This document shows, one piece after another, positions 60,522 through 64,000 of a stretch of 64,000 bases of DNA. Location: the NCBI GenBank assembly GCA_015345905.1, contig JADDTR010000023.1, positions 372,001 through 436,000 of the forward strand, given 5' to 3'. How positions within the stretch are numbered: the stretch's first letter is position 1; every line of letters starts with the position of its first letter. The notes under the pieces were generated by a model, which had not been told where the DNA came from, searched no databases, and was given only the letters and a program-made list of their open reading frames with translations. The translations under genes and the position numbers were made by a program. The DNA comes from Aotearoamyces nothofagi. Taxonomy: Eukaryota; Ascomycota; Leotiomycetes; Leotiales; Tympanidaceae.

Positions 60522-61419
60522 TCATAGTAGACCGAATAATATACCAAGGACCCCGATACCTCCGAGTGCGCTGTTCCAACTAGTCGCCTCCTTGGCAAGG
60601 CTTGAAGAGATGATTGATGGGTCTGCATCGGTGCTTGTTGCAGTGGCAGTACCGCTCGCGCCTAATGTCTCTGATGCCCCTGCTGTATCCGCTGTACCTG
60701 AGGCTGCGCCAGCCGCTGCTCTAGACGCCGTTCCAGTAGCAGTACCAGACGCTGCTCTAGACGCTGCTCCAGTAGCAGTAGCCGTACCGTTAACTGCAGC
60801 CGCATTGGTGACATTAAACCAGTTCCCAAACACAACCTTCACGCCGGCCCTACTCACCACATTGGTGGCATCAAACTGTGACCTATTACTTGCAAAGCTA
60901 GCGAGAATCTGAGATGCATTGCTCGCATTGGTAGTGTTCAACAGCAACTGCACATATCGGTGTGAGAACGGCGCTCGAGCAGGCGGGTTAGGCTGTATAT
61001 AACTGGCAAGAGCAGAGCCGTTGGAAGGGTTGACCAGTGCATAGACGGTCTTGCCAGCCAATTCAGATGTCGTGTTCGCAGAGACATAGCCGGCTTGCAA
61101 CCAGTGCAAGAGTTCGGATGTCTGGTTGCTGCCGCTCGCTGGAGGGGTGTCCGCGTCAACCATCATCAAGGCATAGCTCCCCAAGAGCCTTTCTTCCGTG
61201 CCCAGGCTCGGCACCGATGCAGTATCTGTGCGGTAGGTATTAGGAAACGTGCTTCATCCATCAGTGAGCCATACCATCTTTAGACAACACAATCCCATTC
61301 AGAGCTCCAACCGATCCAAATGCCACTGTGATATTCCGAGATGAGGTGGGCGAGAAGCCAGGAGGAGTGAAAGCGGTCACTGTACCGGACAGTGCCGTGA
61401 TGACCACCAATGTCTGCAT
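60522..61419 (-). CDS. Secreted PEBP-like (phosphatidylethanolamine-binding) protein with possible GPI anchor
   Basis: Exons 61275-61419 and 60522-61225 give 282 residues. The ATG at 61417-61419 opens a signal peptide (MQTLVVITALSGTVTAF). The PEBP fold is marked by YALMMVDADTPPA with LLHWLQAG shortly after, and by the later HRYVQLL strand. Numerous N-glycosylation sequons (NTTNASNAS and others) fit a secreted protein. Residues about 200-265 form an Ala/Thr/Gly/Ser-rich stalk, and the C-terminus ends in a hydrophobic stretch (GGIGVLGILFGLL). This is the arrangement expected of a GPI-anchored surface protein, though anchor attachment is inferred. The ligand is unknown. Confidence 0.85.
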
Positions 61420-62579
61420 GATGGAGAAATATGACTCTAGATCATGGCGGCTACTTGGAGGACGGCAGTGGCACTTCAAATATGCATAGATAAAAGGTTG
61501 AAACTCTATGTGCAGTGATGACGCTATGAAACGACTTGCCGTCATGCTCTCCGCCCTGCGAAACCTACAACCGCGTCATTGTCTAGGCAGCGAGCCCATA
61601 TAGAAATGCGCGGTGGGATATACATTCTAGGCTTCGGCGCGGCGCATTGATATTCGTGATGGTAATCACGGTGTTGAGCTTTTCTTGTCTACTTCTTGCC
61701 GTTCTGCTGTTGCTCTCGAAGGTCTTGGATATAAAATCAAACATACCGGCAGGGGTCGTGTTAGATGCGCTTTGTCGATCGCTCGGAGCATTTTTCGCCT
61801 GTTTCATCGGGTATATAAAACCTGTATAATTACTGTCTTGGTATGGTGTATTAAGGAAAGACAAAAAGTTCTGTTGGCCGCTGATGATGGCATTTTAATC
61901 AATCGATCGGAAATGCACTCTTTTGTAATTTTAATGATCACTATTGCTAAGTACTGGAAGTCTTAGAGTACTCCGGGAAAGCTCTCGCCGATAACTGACA
62001 GAAGCGGCTACTTCTTCTTTTATATTTTATTTTGTATAGTTAGTTAATGATATTATGACAATTAAAAAGCTCTCACTGATTACGGGCAAGCAGTTTATTA
62101 ATTGCAATCAATATTAATTTTCTCTAAGCGTTCTAAAAATTAACACAAGTACCTAGAGTACACTTGGAAATAACATCTATATACATTTCTAATGATAATC
62201 GAGGTCCCCGATTCATTAATCGTTAAATAGAACGGATATTCAGCTCTTCTCGCGAATCCCGACTAANATTTTGTATAGTTAGTTAATGATATTATGACAA
62301 TTAAAAAGCTCTCACTGATTACGGGCAAGCAGTTTATTAATTGCAATCAATATTAATTTTCTCTAAGCGTTCTAAAAATTAACACAAGTACCTAGAGTAC
62401 ACTTGGAAATAACATCTATATACATTTCTAATGATAATCGAGGTCCCCGATTCATTAATCGTTAAATAGAACGGATATTCAGCTCTTCTCGCGAATCCCG
62501 ACTAATTTGACGGGGGAGCTATATGTAGCGAATTATCGCAAATTACTCCAACAATTACCAGACTGGCTCAACAGTCACA
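61420..62579. other. AT-rich region upstream of the PEBP gene, containing an assembly join
   Basis: The PEBP promoter occupies the left end. From about 61640 the DNA becomes AT-rich. Opposed open frames at 61583-61864 (-) and 61647-61829 (+) overlap; neither has a recognisable domain. A 238-bp direct repeat around a single N is listed separately. Confidence 0.5.
62029..62505 (+). repeat. Identical 238-bp direct repeats flanking one N: probable unmerged contig overlap
   Basis: The stretch 62029-62266 is repeated at 62268-62505 with no difference that I can see, and the only base between the two is the undetermined N at 62267. A perfect duplication separated by exactly one ambiguous base is what results when two contigs with overlapping ends are joined without merging. 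The real chromosome may therefore contain one copy. Confidence 0.85.
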
Positions 62580-62664
62580 TCCGAACTGGTGTATCGGTAA
62601 CATATCCGCCTCTCAAGTTTGGCTTAGTCCGCGGTTGCGCGGGGTTCGACTCCCCGGTTCGGAA
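62580..62664 (+). tRNA. tRNA-Glu (CTC) with a short intron
   Basis: A full cloverleaf can be drawn. Acceptor stem TCCGAAC/GTTCGGA; D arm GTGT-ATCGGTA-ACAT; anticodon stem TCCGC with GCGG; loop CTCTCA plus one C, giving anticodon CTC at the normal place after U33. T arm is CGGGG-TTCGACT-CCCCG; discriminator A at 62664. An extra stretch of about 14 bases (agtttggcttagtc, about 62614-62627) sits after position 37, the standard site of nuclear tRNA introns. A Pol III-type T run follows at 62706-62711, with a longer one about 20 bp further on. The first anticodon-stem pair is a mismatch, so the intron borders may shift by a base. Confidence 0.88.
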
Positions 62665-63053
62665 TTCATTTCAGAACCATCCAAGATCACTTGGATCAGT
62701 CTTCCTTTTTTGCCCTTTTCTCCTTTTTTTTTTTGTAGTTTTGATCAAATAATAATTATTTTGTCGCTCAATCCAGATTGTTAAGCGAGATCTTCGTTTG
62801 TCTATCGTGTCAATGCGTGTCTATCTACATATAACACTAGCCTTATCAAGCGAGCCCGCCATGTCTGTCTGGTCGCTTTGCGTCAACAGCTTCCTGACGC
62901 TTCTGGCGTTTGAGCTTGAACTTCAGCCCTCTTTTTTGTCTCAAGCATTTCCTCGTTATGTTGTTTCGATATCCTGAACCACACTTTCACGCGCTTTCCT
63001 TTTTCCTAGCAAGAATCCTTATAAGCACATAGATATCCCCCACCTCGGAAACA
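62665..63053. other. tRNA terminator and promoter of the STRIPAK gene
   Basis: About 390 bp. It includes a small inverted repeat (ATCCAAgatcacTTGGAT) just behind the tRNA, T runs that should end Pol III transcription, and then the upstream region of the next gene. Confidence 0.6.
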
Positions 63054-64000
63054 ATGTCAGCTCTCTGGAGCTCGAATAGCTCTAAAAAACCCCCCGGAGC
63101 TACTAGAGATGACGCAGATGTCGCAGATACTGGCCTGGCAGATCTTGGACTGCCACGGCCAGAGTTTGAAGCTCCTGTTGGACCCTCCTTTGGCCGACCA
63201 CAGCTACAACGAAACCAACCTGCCCCACCACCACCGCATCAACCCCCCCCTCCGCCATCTCCCCAGCAGATTGGTGCTCCTTCCGATTCGCTATCATTGA
63301 TGCAGTTGAAGCGCATAGTATCCGAATTTCCACGAGTCGAGCCCATTGCGTACGCTTTTACTTATGCTGATACCGCCTCTTACGAAGAAGAGATCGACGA
63401 ATGGTTCTCGTATAATGATGCCGAATTCGCACGACTGCGGCGGGCGAGGGATACGTTCAATAGGCGATGGAATAAATACCATAGCAAGGGCTGGGTTGAG
63501 GCTAGTCCTGACGTTCAGAAGGCTTTTATAAGGCGCGAGATCACTGGACTTAAATCCATTGAACTTCAGCGTCGGTGCAAGAGTCTCCAGACGCTGTTGC
63601 ATGTAGTGCTTGGGATTTGGGATGAGAGCGCTGGGATTATGAACCCAAATCCGGACTCTGCGGACGCCGAGGGTGTCTCTGATAAGGGTCGAAGTTCTGC
63701 CACGAAACCTCATGTCGAATCTATGAAAGCAGGCGTGCTTATAATCGCAGAATGTGGTGGAGTTAGCGAGGTCTACGGTGCACTGAGACGTGCTCTAGAA
63801 AAGCTCTGGTGACTAAATTATGCTCTTCCACGTAAACTCTGCTAACCTTTATAGGAGTGACGACTTCCAAGAAGTCAGTTTTGCAGATGAGGACATTCCT
63901 CTCCTACAAGACGAGCTTGACAATGTTATGACAATCATGTATATACTTATTGAAAGTGCGCGAGATGATAGCACAGGACTGGTAGCAACAAACGAAGCAC
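63054..64000 (+). CDS. FAR11: STRIPAK component Far11/HAM-2 (STRIP1/2, N1221 domain), 5' part
   Basis: Scaffold subunit of the striatin-interacting phosphatase/kinase complex, needed for hyphal fusion and fruiting-body formation in filamentous fungi (HAM-2, PRO22). Exons 63054-63808 and 63855 onward; the gene runs off the window at 64000. The N-terminal 80 residues are Pro/Gln-rich (QPAPPPPHQPPPPPSPQQ). The N1221 domain then begins: VEPIAYAFTYADTASYEEEI, DEWFSYNDAEFARLRRARDT and ELQRRCKSLQTLLHVVLGIW. Exon 2 continues SDDFQEVSFADEDIPLLQDE, joined in frame at the KLW/SDD junction. Only about 300 of an expected 900-1000 residues are in view. Confidence 0.9.

Noticed and set aside
61583-61864. 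93-codon minus-strand frame opposite a two-helix plus-strand frame
   Set aside because: Both are protein-like in composition but overlap antisense in AT-rich DNA, and neither has a recognisable domain; kept only as a note.

Overview
The window is nuclear DNA of a filamentous ascomycete (Pezizomycotina). The genes have many short introns (47-170 bp, GT-AG, CTAAC-like branch sites), and the gene set is typically ascomycete: Mis6/CENP-I, Sec8, Smi1/Knr4, Vps68, Rso55, a Far11/HAM-2-type STRIPAK subunit and a 375-residue actin with six exons. The class is not certain. No CRISPR array, bacterial operon or intact mobile element is visible.

Layout. 1-3.2 kb: last exon of URM1 (+) facing an Azf1-type four-finger C2H2 regulator (-). 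3.2-10.8 kb: about 7.5 kb with no supportable gene, ending in an AT-rich relic. 10.8-20.2 kb: dense housekeeping block with mitochondrial carrier FLX1 (-), a five-exon 56-residue TOM7 (-), SF3B4 (+), cap-binding CBP80 (-) and GSK3 kinase (-). 20.2-30.3 kb: about 10 kb of GC-rich, repeat-laden intergenic DNA upstream of GSK3, ending in an 82-bp tandem repeat beside FES1 (-). 32-41 kb: actin (+), a secreted histidine acid phosphatase carrying a chitin-binding module inside its fold (+), and exocyst SEC8 (+). 41-48.5 kb: gene-poor, with one barrel-less GH3-remnant/GNAT protein (-) and one decayed reading frame. 48.5-61.4 kb: MIS6 (+), serine palmitoyltransferase small subunit (-), RSO55 (+), VPS68 (-), SMI1 (-) and a secreted PEBP-like protein (-). 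61.4-64 kb: AT-rich DNA with an apparent assembly join, an intron-bearing tRNA-Glu(CTC) and the 5' part of a STRIPAK subunit (+).

The genes are independent eukaryotic units. Functional themes recur (mRNA processing: SF3B4, CBP80; mitochondria: TOM7, FLX1, RSO55; polarity and cell wall: SEC8, actin, SMI1, GSK3, Far11), but nothing shows that they are co-regulated as a cluster. The most unusual product is the phosphatase at 34560-36458, where a Ser/Thr linker plus CBM18 chitin-binding domain sits inside, not at the end of, the catalytic fold. Exon coordinates were set by hand from splice signals and reading-frame continuity, so single-base errors at some junctions are possible.
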